Position numbers and translations under genes: made by a program. The notes beneath the pieces are model-generated. The model worked only from the letters and a program-made list of their open reading frames with translations, was not told the origin of the DNA and did no database searches. A stretch of 64,000 bases of DNA from Bacillus sp. HSf4 (GTDB lineage Bacteria > Bacillota > Bacilli > Bacillales > Bacillaceae): NCBI RefSeq assembly GCF_029537375.1, contig NZ_CP120679.1:2778001-2842000 (forward strand), read 5' to 3'. Of the stretch, positions 8,986 through 17,299 are shown piece by piece; the first letter of the stretch is position 1; the number at the start of each line of letters is the position of its first letter.

Positions 8986-9334
8986 ATCCCGTCAACTGAA
9001 AGCGTAAAATCATGATTGTTCAATATGTCTAAGGCTTGTGGCTCGTCGAAGTTCGTACTCGTAATATGCAGGTCCAACGCTCCCGGAATTTTTAAGGCTT
9101 CAAACAAGTAAGTCGAGAAATGAGTGCTGAGTTCTTTGGCAATCTCGCTTGTCCCTCCTTCGATCCCTCCGCCGGCGGCGCGAAGATTAGAGCAGAAGTT
9201 CCTAGATCCCTAGTAAAGATATTATAACTCGCAGGGTCTTCGCCCTCTTTAAGTTCAGCGAAATTCCGATACTTGTCAGAAGCATAGGTGATATTTACAG
9301 AAGTAAACAACACTAGGAAAGAAACGAATAACAC
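8986..9334 (-). pseudogene. Poly-gamma-glutamate hydrolase (PghP/YmaC-type), truncated and frameshifted
   Basis: A signal peptide (MLFVSFLVLFTSVNITYAS) is followed by DKYRNFAELKEGEDPASY and TRDLGTSALIFAP. A frameshift comes next, then GGGIEGGTSEIAKELS and LHITSTNFDEPQALDIL. This matches the zinc-dependent family that degrades poly-gamma-glutamate (phage PghP and Bacillus paralogues), with the HGGGIE metal motif damaged. The gene is cut after about 110 residues and fused out of frame to a LacI fragment. Confidence 0.7.
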
Positions 9335-9439
9335 GCTCGCTCCGCGTACCTTTGAAGCATTGGACGGTGGAGTGAGTAGCTTTTATCATCTGCACGATCA
9401 TTAAAGATTCTATATGCCATACTATCTTCCCCTCAGCTG

Positions 9440-9670
9440 TTATTTATTGATAATCATAAATGAAATCATAACGGCAGCATACCCCACCAGCCAAACAACC
9501 AGTGAAAAAATATATTCCTTATCTGTGTGAATACACGCGAAAGAATAATACAGTAATCCACTAAAACTGAATATAAAAACATAAAAGACGGACACTTTTT
9601 CGTGAGCCTGTCTTTTTATTACGTAATAGTGTTTGAGAGAATACAATGACAAGCGAAAGATCTGTTCCAA
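9440..9670 (-). CDS. Small hypothetical membrane protein
   Basis: This 76-residue protein has a basic N-terminus and two likely membrane segments (VFYVFIFSFSGLLYYSF and FSLVVWLVGYAAVMISFMI). I do not recognise the family and the ribosome site is weak. It lies among decayed genes and may itself be a remnant. Confidence 0.35.
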   Translation of the reverse strand: MEQIFRLSLYSLKHYYVIKRQAHEKVSVFYVFIFSFSGLLYYSFACIHTDKEYIFSLVVWLVGYAAVMISFMIINK

Positions 9671-9692
9671 GCGTAAATATTTCGCATTGTGC

Positions 9693-10160
9693 CTAACTAT
9701 TTTGCCCTGTTTTTACAAGAGCTCTACCGCATAATCCGGTCGGCAGACACATCGGCTTTTGATCGACCGGGCTTTTCATAATGCAGCATTCAAGTCCAAA
9801 AACGTCTCGGAACAGCTCTGGTGTAAATACTTCAACAGGAGCACCGGCGCTGTATACTTTCCCGTCCAATATGCTGATTAAATAATCGGCGTACTGTGAG
9901 GCCTGATTCAAATCCTGCAATACCATGACAATTGTACGCCCATGCTCCCGATTCAGTTGTTTTAACAGCTCCAATAATTCGATCTGATGCGCGATATCCA
10001 AAAAAGTTGCAGGCTCGTCAAGCAGAAGCAGATCCGTGCCTTGCGCCAAAGACGTGGAAATCCAGGCTCTCTGCCTTTGTCCGCCCGAAATGGCATCAAG
10101 CGTCCGATTGCACAGCTCCTCCCCCGTTGCTTGTAAAGCAATTATAATAGGCATATTCAT
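9693..10160 (-). pseudogene. Siderophore-type ABC ATPase (FecE/FhuC/YusV family), 5'-truncated
   Basis: Only the C-terminal part is present: an ABC signature ([10 protein letters not shown] instead of LSGGQ), Walker B ([13 protein letters not shown]), and a tail with cysteines typical of iron-siderophore importer ATPases. Walker A is missing. The switch histidine is changed to Gln (VLQDLNQ). The coding sequence breaks off within about 25 bases of the start of sigK repeat copy 2, which points to truncation by insertion. Confidence 0.75.
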
Positions 10161-10256
10161 TGCAATAACTGACTTTGGAGTATCCGGTAACAGTAAGCTC
10201 CCTAAACAAAACCGATTAATCCTTTATCACTTTAACGAAACAAAAACGGATAACCT

Positions 10257-10567
10257 GTGAGTGGCATTGAAATTTCACTCATCGATGTCTTAAAATCTGA
10301 AAACGAAGACGTCATCGACACCATCCAGCTCAGGCACAGAGCTTGAAAAAGTCAAAAAATACATCGACATCCTGGACGGCAGAGAAAAAGAAGTCATCGT
10401 CGGCCGCTTCGGCCTTGATTTGAAGAAAGAAAAAACGCAGCGTGAAATCGCGAAGGAGCTTGGGATTTCGCGGAGCTATATGTCGCGAAAAGCGGGCGCT
10501 GATGAAGATGTTTCATGAGTTTTACCGGGCGGAGAAGGAGAAGCGGAAGAAGCCGAAGGGGAAATGA
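10257..10567 (+). pseudogene. spoIIIC: Sigma-K 3' half, copy 2, frameshifted
   Basis: The sequence is nearly the same as copy 1 (starting with the GTGAGTGGCATTGAAAT junction), but an insertion at about 10333 (CAGGCACAGAG for CAACATGGAG) and a deletion near 10490 in the helix-turn-helix coding region break the frame. Codon differences (TTAAAATCTGAA for CTCAAATCGGAA) show that it diverged from copy 1 over time and is not an assembly duplication. Confidence 0.8.
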
Positions 10568-10573
10568 TGTCAT

Positions 10574-10606
10574 GGAAGCCGGCCTAAAACACCGGCTTCT
10601 ATTTCT
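10574..10606 (+). terminator. Terminator after sigK copy 2
   Basis: GGAAGCCGG pairs with CCGGCTTCT and is followed by ATTTCTTT, matching the terminator of copy 1. Confidence 0.7.
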
Positions 10607-10672
10607 TTCCACCAGGCCCTCAATAAAGCGGGAGCTTGTTATCCAATTACAGAGGCCTGTTGAAGTTACCTT

Positions 10673-11905
10673 TTAATTTTCTTCTGGGTTTACTTGTGTT
10701 GCTATAATGTTCATAACCTTTTTCATAAATTCCTCTTTTGTTAATGAAGCAGTCCCTCCACCTTGAGCGAACATTTTATTTCCTCCGCCTTTTCCATCAA
10801 TGAGGGAAAGGGTTTCTTGCATTAGGTCTCTCATGTTCATTTTATTTGCTTCTCCTCGCCCGCAAACCAATTGGAAGCGATGATCGTTCTCTGATAAGAA
10901 AAAAATAAGGGACCGTTTTTCTCGATCAGCGATCATTTTTGCTAACTTTTGAAGTTCTTGAAGCGATCGATCTGAAAACGTTTCTATCACCATTACAGTA
11001 TCATTTTCAATTGCGCTTTTTGCTAATAATTCATTGGCTTCATACTGAAGGTTTTTTTCATTAGATTCTAGAAGCGCTTTGTCTAGCTTCTTTACATTTT
11101 CTAGTAACCGTTTGACAGCTTCGCTTAATTCCCCTTCAGGACGATTAAGTAATCCAGTCAATTCAACGATTGCTTTTTGTTTTTGATCGAATTGGGTTAT
11201 GACCCGATTACCGCATACAAAATACAGACGAATTTTTTTCCTCTGTCTTTCCCAATTCAATACTTTTATTGCTCCGACTTCTCCTGTAGCGCTCGGGTGT
11301 GTTCCGCCGCATCCGTTGTAATCAAATTCATCAATCATGACAAGACGAATATTTTCTTTTACAGATGGGAGTTTACGAATCGGATAATTTACTAAGTCAT
11401 CATATTCTACCCACTTCGCGACGATGGACCTATTTTCCATTATGATCTCGTTTGCAAGCTTCTCTGCTTTGCCTGCCATTTCCTCTGTTAATTCTGATAC
11501 ATCAAGGTCAATGGTAACCGTATCATTTCCAAGATGGAATCCAACTGTATGAAGATCATACAACTGCGCGAATGCCGCCGACAAAATATGCTGCCCGGTG
11601 TGCTGTTGCATGTGATCAAAACGACGTTCCCAATCAATAACCCCAACCACCTGATCATTTAAATGCGGCAAAGGCCTTTCTACATAATGACGAATTTCTC
11701 CATCTATCTCTTCAACGTTTAAAACTTTGACTCCGTTCAATGTTCCTGTATCATGAGGCTGGCCCCCGCCTGTTGGATAAAACGCTGTTTCCTCTAGGGT
11801 AATATAAACATCACCTTTTTTGTCCTGTTGTTGTTTCAAGATTTTCGTTTTAAACGTTTTAAGATAGGGATCTTTGTAAAAAAGTTTGTGATGATTCGGA
11901 CTCAT
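10673..11905 (-). CDS. AlaX-type alanyl-tRNA editing protein with DHHA1 domain
   Basis: The 410 residues contain an N-terminal alanyl-tRNA synthetase second-additional domain with FYPTGGGQPHD. The zinc/editing site has HTGQH (about residues 100-104) and CGGTHPS (about residue 200). A coiled region and a C-terminal DHHA1 domain (RGEANKMNMRDL, GKGGGNKMFAQGG) follow. Such stand-alone proteins hydrolyse Ser- or Gly-mischarged tRNA-Ala. It is the last gene of the leftward amino-acid operon, 23 bases after the D-threonine-aldolase-like gene. I infer that it protects translation when serine-like substrates or products accumulate. Confidence 0.9.
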   Translation of the reverse strand: MSPNHHKLFYKDPYLKTFKTKILKQQQDKKGDVYITLEETAFYPTGGGQPHDTGTLNGVKVLNVEEIDGEIRHYVERPLPHLNDQVVGVIDWERRFDHMQQHTGQHILSAAFAQLYDLHTVGFHLGNDTVTIDLDVSELTEEMAGKAEKLANEIIMENRSIVAKWVEYDDLVNYPIRKLPSVKENIRLVMIDEFDYNGCGGTHPSATGEVGAIKVLNWERQRKKIRLYFVCGNRVITQFDQKQKAIVELTGLLNRPEGELSEAVKRLLENVKKLDKALLESNEKNLQYEANELLAKSAIENDTVMVIETFSDRSLQELQKLAKMIADREKRSLIFFLSENDHRFQLVCGRGEANKMNMRDLMQETLSLIDGKGGGNKMFAQGGGTASLTKEEFMKKVMNIIATQVNPEEN

Positions 11906-11928
11906 GCCATCTCCCCTTATTTTTTAAA

Positions 11929-13035
11929 TTATTGAAGTCTTCCTCTACCTTCAATATTTAATTCGTCTACAACCTCTCCATTATCGACTAGATAGGCTTT
12001 ATCGTGCAAGTTACATACTGGACAGATATGATTTGGAATAATTCGCACCTTATCTCCAATGCTTACTTTTTTGTTGAATTCTTCATGATAAATAATAGCA
12101 TGTTCGTCGAATACGCCATGAATATAAACGTCCTCGTATTCTTTGATACGGCCAAGCCCTTTGGTTGCAGTAAGCCCTTCGCTTCGTGTTTGGGCAGTAA
12201 TTCCCTTAGCCCCTACATCTGTAATGACTCGTTCTTTTGTTGGTTTACTAATCACGGTTGTGAGCACAGAAGCAGCACAGCGATCATACGTACCAATTAC
12301 ATTTGCTTGTGAGGCGTCCATAAAAATGTAAGTGCCAGGTCTAATTTCTGTAACCCCTTCTGGAATATCAAACTTAAACATGAAGGGAGGAGTAGAGCCA
12401 ATACTAACCACTTTCGGCTTTAGATTCATTTCTTCCGCAATTCGGGCGAAATGTAATGTTCGTTCTACACTTTCTTTATAGATTTCTTTACAATGTGCTA
12501 TACTTTTCGCTTTATAAGAATGTCCGTCATGTGAGAAGATTCCTTTAAGCTCGACATTTTGACACGTTTTGATTAATTCTAATAAAGTACGAAAATCATC
12601 TTCTTCAATAATCCCGGAGCGTTGTTCTCCTACTTCAATTTCCACTAACACTTGGGCTTTCTTTGTGGCTCCTTCAAATACTTCTTCAATTTCACGTACT
12701 TGATACGCACTATCGATTCCAAAAGAGATATCAATCGTTTCAGATAGTTTTCTAATACGTTCAAGCTTTGGTTTCCCAACAATTTCATTTGCGATAAAGA
12801 TATCTTTTAAGCCATTTCTGGCCATCACTTCAGCTTCTCCTACTTTCGCTACAGCGATTCCTACAGCTCCCATTTCTTCTTGCAGTTTAGCTAATTTAGG
12901 CATTTTATGTGTTTTTGTATGAGGGCGTAAGCTTACCTTCTGTTCGTTAGCGTAATTTTGCATATCCTTCATATTGCTTAACATCACGTCTTTATCGATT
13001 AAAAGAGCTGGTGTATCTAATTGTAAATCATTCAT
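11929..13035 (-). CDS. D-threonine aldolase / D-serine dehydratase-like PLP enzyme (fold type III)
   Basis: The 368-residue protein has the alanine-racemase-like barrel with the PLP lysine in RPHTKTHKMPKL (about residues 37-48). The glycine-rich SIGSTPP phosphate loop is present, as is a C-terminal metal site NHICPVCNLHD (His and Cys) typical of zinc/manganese D-serine dehydratases and D-threonine aldolases. It acts on D-beta-hydroxy amino acids. Its start overlaps the stop of the RidA gene (ATGA). D-serine, D-threonine and 3-hydroxyaspartate are all possible substrates. Confidence 0.85.
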   Translation of the reverse strand: MNDLQLDTPALLIDKDVMLSNMKDMQNYANEQKVSLRPHTKTHKMPKLAKLQEEMGAVGIAVAKVGEAEVMARNGLKDIFIANEIVGKPKLERIRKLSETIDISFGIDSAYQVREIEEVFEGATKKAQVLVEIEVGEQRSGIIEEDDFRTLLELIKTCQNVELKGIFSHDGHSYKAKSIAHCKEIYKESVERTLHFARIAEEMNLKPKVVSIGSTPPFMFKFDIPEGVTEIRPGTYIFMDASQANVIGTYDRCAASVLTTVISKPTKERVITDVGAKGITAQTRSEGLTATKGLGRIKEYEDVYIHGVFDEHAIIYHEEFNKKVSIGDKVRIIPNHICPVCNLHDKAYLVDNGEVVDELNIEGRGRLQ

Positions 13036-13436
13036 TGTGCCCCCTCCTTTATCGCTGCAATGGCTTCAACTTCCACCAGACATCCGGCATATAAATGATT
13101 TGATGGAACAACTACTCTTGCCGGTTTATGATTGCCGAAGAAATGAGCATAAACCTCATTGATATCCGGCCAATACTTGACATCTGGGGTATAAAGTCTG
13201 CATAATATCACATCTTCCTTGGCTAATCCCCGTTCCTTGAGGACAAGCTCCATATTTGCCAATGCCTGTTTTGCTTCTTCTTTTATGCCCCCAGCTGGAA
13301 TTTTCCCCGTTTCCGGATTCATCGACAGCTGCCCTGAAATATAGAGAACATCATTGTGTTCCATAGCTGGCACGTAATGGCCTCCATCACGTGTTGAATA
13401 TTTCGTGTGTACAGACTTCAATATAATCTCCCCCAT
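13032..13436 (-). CDS. RidA-family enamine/imine deaminase (first copy)
   Basis: The 134 residues have RidA features: YISGQLSMNPETGKIPAGG, the conserved Arg in KPARVVVPS (RidA R105 equivalent), and Glu in CLVEVEAIAAI. RidA proteins hydrolyse 2-aminoacrylate and related imines made by PLP dehydratases. It lies between an asparaginase gene and the D-threonine-aldolase-like gene, overlapping the latter, which fits removal of its reactive product. Confidence 0.88.
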   Translation of the reverse strand: MGEIILKSVHTKYSTRDGGHYVPAMEHNDVLYISGQLSMNPETGKIPAGGIKEEAKQALANMELVLKERGLAKEDVILCRLYTPDVKYWPDINEVYAHFFGNHKPARVVVPSNHLYAGCLVEVEAIAAIKEGAQ

Positions 13437-13438
13437 TC

Positions 13439-14413
13439 CTAGTATTTAAAGCTAGCCTCATCAATCTTCTGGTCAGCAGCCAGCAAAACAGCCAGTTTGA
13501 TCCTTGCTTTCTTACTGTCATAGCTGCCGCCTAGTATGATTCCGACATCTGCATATGTTGAAGCACTTCCTTGGAATCCATATACTCCCTTGACTTCACC
13601 TTCGTCAGCACTTGTTGTCAGAACGACAGTAATTCCTTTCTCTGCGGCTTTCTTTGCACTTTCTAAAATTGCCGGAGCCGTATGGCCTCTTCCCGGCGCC
13701 TCAATAATGATTCCTGCACTCCCGCACTCGGCTGCATAATCTATAAACTTTCCGTCTGATCCAAGTGAACACTTAATGAGTTCTACATTTGGCAATGGTT
13801 GAATCAGCTGATACGTCTCACGCTTGATTAATCTTTGATGAATTGCGATCTCATCTTGATCGGCCGTTCCCAAATAACCGAATCCCGGTGAGAAAAAACC
13901 ATCAACATTTGACGCATGCTGTTTTTTCACATATCGAGCAGCAAAGACCCTCTCATTAAACAACACTGTTACCCCTAAGCTTCTCGCATCAGGATGTGCC
14001 GCTAATAAGAAAGCTTGTCTTAGGTTCACAAATGCATCTGTACCGTCAAGTGTCGGTCCTCTTTGTGACCCTGTTAACACAACCGGCCTTTCATCAGAAA
14101 TAACCAGATCAAGGAAATACGAAGTCTCTTCAAGGGTATCTGTCCCATGCGATATCACAATTCCGGCAACATCTTCATTCCGGAAAAAACTCTCTATATT
14201 TTCTTTTAAAATTTTAAGGTGATGAAATGTCATATGGCTGCTGGGTAATTGAAAGACTGACTTAATTTCAATATCTATATGAGAAGGCAGTCGGCACATT
14301 TCAGAAAGCTCTTCACCTGTCATAGCACCTGCTTCTAATAGACCTGTTTCAGGATCAGGCTTACTTGCAATTGTACCGCCGGTACTCAGCAAAATGATTT
14401 TCTTGTTTTCCAT
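13439..14413 (-). CDS. L-asparaginase family amidohydrolase
   Basis: The protein has 324 residues and both catalytic threonine blocks: STGGTIASKPD near the N-terminus and SHGTDTLEETSYFL at about residues 89-102. QRGPTLDGTDAFVNL is also conserved. There is no signal peptide, so it is cytoplasmic. It hydrolyses asparagine or a related amide such as D-asparagine or hydroxyasparagine. It belongs to the RidA/PLP enzyme operon, and the gene order suggests it feeds an acidic amino acid into the PLP enzymes. Confidence 0.9.
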   Translation of the reverse strand: MENKKIILLSTGGTIASKPDPETGLLEAGAMTGEELSEMCRLPSHIDIEIKSVFQLPSSHMTFHHLKILKENIESFFRNEDVAGIVISHGTDTLEETSYFLDLVISDERPVVLTGSQRGPTLDGTDAFVNLRQAFLLAAHPDARSLGVTVLFNERVFAARYVKKQHASNVDGFFSPGFGYLGTADQDEIAIHQRLIKRETYQLIQPLPNVELIKCSLGSDGKFIDYAAECGSAGIIIEAPGRGHTAPAILESAKKAAEKGITVVLTTSADEGEVKGVYGFQGSASTYADVGIILGGSYDSKKARIKLAVLLAADQKIDEASFKY

Positions 14414-14455
14414 ATTAACTCCCCATTTTCATATTAAAGGTTTCTCTCTTAGTTC

Positions 14456-15559
14456 CTAATTAGATTTAATCCCAGCCCCGCATAATGGAATCACGATTTT
14501 TTCATCAGAAGAATGACTGTATTTTAAATATCCTGCATAGTTAGCCGCTGTTGTTGGCTCAACATAAAAGCCTTTACTTGCTAATGCTGTACGAGCTTTT
14601 AGAATCTCTTCCTCATTGGTTGTAATGATTTGACCGTTTGTGGCACGGATGGCTTCTAATATTTGAGCAGATCTTGCCGGTTTGGCAATCGCGATGCCCT
14701 CTGCAAGTGTTCCGCTGTTTTCGACGGGTTCAGCAGCTTGTTGATTGTTGATAAATGCCTTTGCCAACGGCGCACAATTCTCTGCCTGTATCGCAACCAG
14801 CCTTGGCATTTTGTCTATACATTTGTTCTCTAGTAACTCTTTAAATCCATAGTAAACCCCAAGTAATAACGTACCATTGCCAACTGGAATAATAAGCGTA
14901 TCCGGCGCTCCATTCATTTGTTCCCAAATCTCAAAGGCATACGTTTTTGTTCCTTCATAGAAATATGGATTAAAAACGTGACTGGCATAGAATTTTTTCT
15001 CTATATCCACAGCCTTTTGCGCTGCTTCAGCCACATCTTCTCTTGTGCCTTCAATTTCGCGAACGTTGGCTCCATGCGCTTTCACCTGCGCGATTTTCTT
15101 AGGCGATGTACCCTTTCGAAGAAAGATGTCACATGCGATGTCAGCCCGCTTGGCATAAGCTGCAATAGATGTCCCTGCATTTCCGCTGCTGTCGGCGATC
15201 ACATGCTTCACTCCCAGCTGCTTTGCCTTAGCTATTAATACAGCCGCACCGCGATCTTTAAAAGACAAAGTAGGCATCATATAGTCCACTTTCACAAAAG
15301 TATTCGGCTCCCCGCTGTCTAACACGATGAAAGGCGTGTATCCCTCCCCCATCGTGATACCGCGCCATATGTCGGAGTCGCGATCAAATGGCATAGCATC
15401 AATATATCTCCACATAGAAGGCATATCCTTGAGCACTTTTGAATCGGACCATTCTACTTTTTCTTTTACAAGGTCTAACACTCCGCCACACTGGCATTTC
15501 CACACCTGTTCAGACACATTGTATTTCGTACGGCAGGAATGACATTGATACTGTTCCAT
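14456..15559 (-). CDS. Threonine-synthase-like PLP enzyme with N-terminal zinc ribbon
   Basis: The 367 residues start with a zinc ribbon (CHSCRTKYNVSEQVWKCQCG, four Cys). A fold-type II PLP domain follows, with the lysine in LSFKDRGAAVLI (about residue 101), DSSGNAGTSIAAYAKR and a Gly-rich IIPVGNGTLLLG loop. This is the threonine synthase/threonine dehydratase/diaminopropionate ammonia-lyase group. Its place among two RidA genes suggests it releases a reactive enamine, as dehydratases do, rather than making threonine. AGGAGGTC precedes the ATG. Confidence 0.82.
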   Translation of the reverse strand: MEQYQCHSCRTKYNVSEQVWKCQCGGVLDLVKEKVEWSDSKVLKDMPSMWRYIDAMPFDRDSDIWRGITMGEGYTPFIVLDSGEPNTFVKVDYMMPTLSFKDRGAAVLIAKAKQLGVKHVIADSSGNAGTSIAAYAKRADIACDIFLRKGTSPKKIAQVKAHGANVREIEGTREDVAEAAQKAVDIEKKFYASHVFNPYFYEGTKTYAFEIWEQMNGAPDTLIIPVGNGTLLLGVYYGFKELLENKCIDKMPRLVAIQAENCAPLAKAFINNQQAAEPVENSGTLAEGIAIAKPARSAQILEAIRATNGQIITTNEEEILKARTALASKGFYVEPTTAANYAGYLKYSHSSDEKIVIPLCGAGIKSN

Positions 15560-15576
15560 TATTTTTAGACCTCCTA

Positions 15577-15614
15577 TTATATATTTTTTTATATGTTATA
15601 TATTTTTTTATATG
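15577..15614 (-). repeat. Tandem 19-nt AT-rich repeat between ridA and the threonine-synthase-like gene
   Basis: ttatatatttttttatatg occurs twice back to back (15577-15595, 15596-15614). Two close variants lie upstream of the operon's regulator gene (16742-16760, 16774-16792). The unit is half-palindromic (TATA-T7-TATA). It is a candidate operator for the regulator at 16014-16679, possibly overlapping an internal promoter. Confidence 0.6.
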
Positions 15615-15633
15615 CTTTAGACAAAAAAATATA

Positions 15634-16017
15634 TTACAGACTGGCGATTGCTTCAATTTCAACCTGAAAACCGTAATGCAGCTCGTTCGTCGGAACAACT
15701 GACCGTGCTGGGCGATAATTGTGAAAAAAACCCTGACAGACATTGTCAACACGGTCTAATAAATTGATATCGTGTAGATATAGGGTCATCTTTACAATTT
15801 TGCCTTTATGACTACCGGCTTTTTTTAAGATATACGCTATATTTGACAATGCCTGTAAAGTCTCTTCTTCAATGGTGCCAAATTTCTTTTCCTGCGTGAT
15901 TGGATCAATGGCAAATTGCCCTGATACATAGACCGTGTTTTGATGAACCACAGCTAACGCATAATGACCGTTCGATTTTAAATTGCCTGCCTCAAAAATA
16001 CTCTCCACTTCGCTCAC
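15634..16017 (-). CDS. RidA-family enamine/imine deaminase (second copy)
   Basis: The 127 residues have the RidA signature VYVSGQFAIDPITQEKKFG, the Arg in RPARSVVPTNEL and the Glu in GFQVEIEAIASL. It starts with GTG, whose bases overlap the TGA stop of the regulator gene (GTGA), so the two are translationally coupled. It differs clearly from the other RidA in this operon, which suggests two different imine substrates. Confidence 0.88.
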   Translation of the reverse strand: MSEVESIFEAGNLKSNGHYALAVVHQNTVYVSGQFAIDPITQEKKFGTIEEETLQALSNIAYILKKAGSHKGKIVKMTLYLHDINLLDRVDNVCQGFFHNYRPARSVVPTNELHYGFQVEIEAIASL

Positions 16018-16679
16018 TCCGATTGTCTTTTTTTCACTTCATCCAAATAGCTGTAGACTGTGACCTTTGAAATGCCTAATTGTTCTGCTACTTTATCAAT
16101 GGCACCTTTCATGAGGAATATCCCCTTTTCATCCATAAATCTGATCAGCTCGATTTTTTCCCGGCGTTTCATCATAGAGTGTTTGCGGTTCGCTACAATT
16201 TGTTCAATTAACTGGTTCGTGATCTCTTCTACATTCTGAATCGAAGCTTCCTGTTCCGCCGTATTCGAAGTTTGTATTTGATTTTTCTTTTCAACACCAG
16301 GCATAAATGCATCTAACATTTCTTTCATTTGAATCATTACATTCATGTCATAGTTGGTGCAAAAAGCCCCAATCACCTGCTGTTGGCCATCTCTAATGAG
16401 GGTAGTCGATGATTTTATTGTTCTCCCATCATCTGTTTGAATTTCATATCCAGCTAAGTAATCCTCTTTAAATTCATTGGATAAAAGAACCTTTTTCACT
16501 AAGTGGTCAAAGGATTGGCCAACCTCTCTTCCTGTTACATGATTGTTGATTGTGAAAATGACGGAAGACTGTGGTGTTGTCAAATCGTGAATGACGACCT
16601 CACAATTTGGACCAAACATTTCCCCTATCGTTTTTGCAAATGGTATGTAACTTTTTAAAATCTGTTTTGCTTCAGTCAA
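16014..16679 (-). CDS. YheO/DauR-like PAS-HTH transcriptional regulator
   Basis: The 221 residues start with a YheO-type PAS-like domain (MFGPNCEVVIHDL, TSSTTLIRDGQQQVIGAFC). A C-terminal helix-turn-helix follows (VAEQLGISKVTVYSYLDEVKK). Relatives include DauR, the repressor of D-arginine catabolism. It is the first gene of the seven-gene operon and overlaps the second. Two copies of an AT-rich repeat lie 60-115 bases upstream of its start, so it probably controls its own operon in response to an amino acid. Confidence 0.85.
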   Translation of the reverse strand: MTEAKQILKSYIPFAKTIGEMFGPNCEVVIHDLTTPQSSVIFTINNHVTGREVGQSFDHLVKKVLLSNEFKEDYLAGYEIQTDDGRTIKSSTTLIRDGQQQVIGAFCTNYDMNVMIQMKEMLDAFMPGVEKKNQIQTSNTAEQEASIQNVEEITNQLIEQIVANRKHSMMKRREKIELIRFMDEKGIFLMKGAIDKVAEQLGISKVTVYSYLDEVKKRQSE

Positions 16680-16741
16680 AACCTGAACACCTAACTTTCA
16701 TTTACCTGCATTTATCTCAAGTGATTTCATTCATGGATTCA

Positions 16742-16792
16742 TTATATAATTTTTTATACAAAAATGAAACAAAAATATATTTTTTTATACAA
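16742..16792 (-). promoter_or_regulatory. Two AT-rich repeat copies upstream of the regulator operon
   Basis: ttatataattttttataca (16742-16760) and aatatatttttttatacaa (16774-16792) match the 19-nt tandem repeat at 15577-15614 in all but two to four positions. They lie where the operon promoter should be. Confidence 0.55.
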
Positions 16793-16890
16793 GGGATTGA
16801 TCATTCATTACACTTATTTGCACCTTTTTTGGGCCACAAAATGGGCTATATTTTAAGCTATAAATAAACCACTGAACAATTGTTGTCGTG

Positions 16891-17082
16891 CATCGATATC
16901 CTCTGGCGAGAGAGAATACATCGTCGGCCGCTTCGGCCTTGATTTGAAGAAAGAGAAAACGCAGCAGCGGGAAATTGCAAAGGCTCTCGGAATTTCGCAG
17001 AGTAGTGTCCGGACCTGAGAAGCGTGCACTGCTGAAGATGTTTCACGAGTTTTATCGGGCGAAGAAGGAGAAGCGGAAGTGA
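16891..17082 (+). pseudogene. spoIIIC: Sigma-K 3' end, copy 3, truncated and degenerate
   Basis: It starts abruptly at CATCGATATCCTCTGG (copy 1: CATCGACATCCTCGACGG), continues with CATCGTCGGCCGCTTCGGCC and AAAACGCAG, carries several indels, and ends with CGGGCGAAGAAGGAGAAGCGG and a TGA. The left part of the repeat is absent and the downstream terminator is not conserved. It is the most diverged coding copy and bounds the amino-acid operon on its right. Confidence 0.75.
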
Positions 17083-17299
17083 CAAATAAGAAAATATGAA
17101 GCTACTTATATTAAGTACGTATGGAATCTTTCGTTCTTCATGGAAATACGTTGATGCATTAAGACTGCTTCACGACTTAATAAGAAAATAATGAATGAAT
17201 AAGACTTAAAGCTCTTGGATGGTTTTTTATGCAATGAACATAAAAGAGGCTATACTACAGCCCCTTTCTTTTGCACGTTTAACATACTTGATTCAACAT
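17083..17299. other. Intergenic DNA with a weak leftward terminator
   Basis: No gene is visible. AAAGAGGC (17243-17250) can pair with GCCCCTTT (17260-17267) next to a T-rich stretch, and may end leftward transcription from the membrane protein gene. Confidence 0.4.

Larger units (their letters stand above)
10183..10640 (+). repeat. Direct repeat, copy 2: element end plus sigK 3' half and terminator
   Basis: It matches 2350-2805, including the non-sigK leader (GTAACAGTAAGCTCCCTAAA, then AAAACGGATAACCTGTGAG), the sigK 3' half and the downstream terminator. It marks the right end of the segment holding the azlBCD and metY genes. Confidence 0.75.

Noticed and set aside
9932..10260. Two plus-strand frames over the ABC ATPase fragment
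   Set aside because: They are antisense to a sequence with clear ABC motifs.
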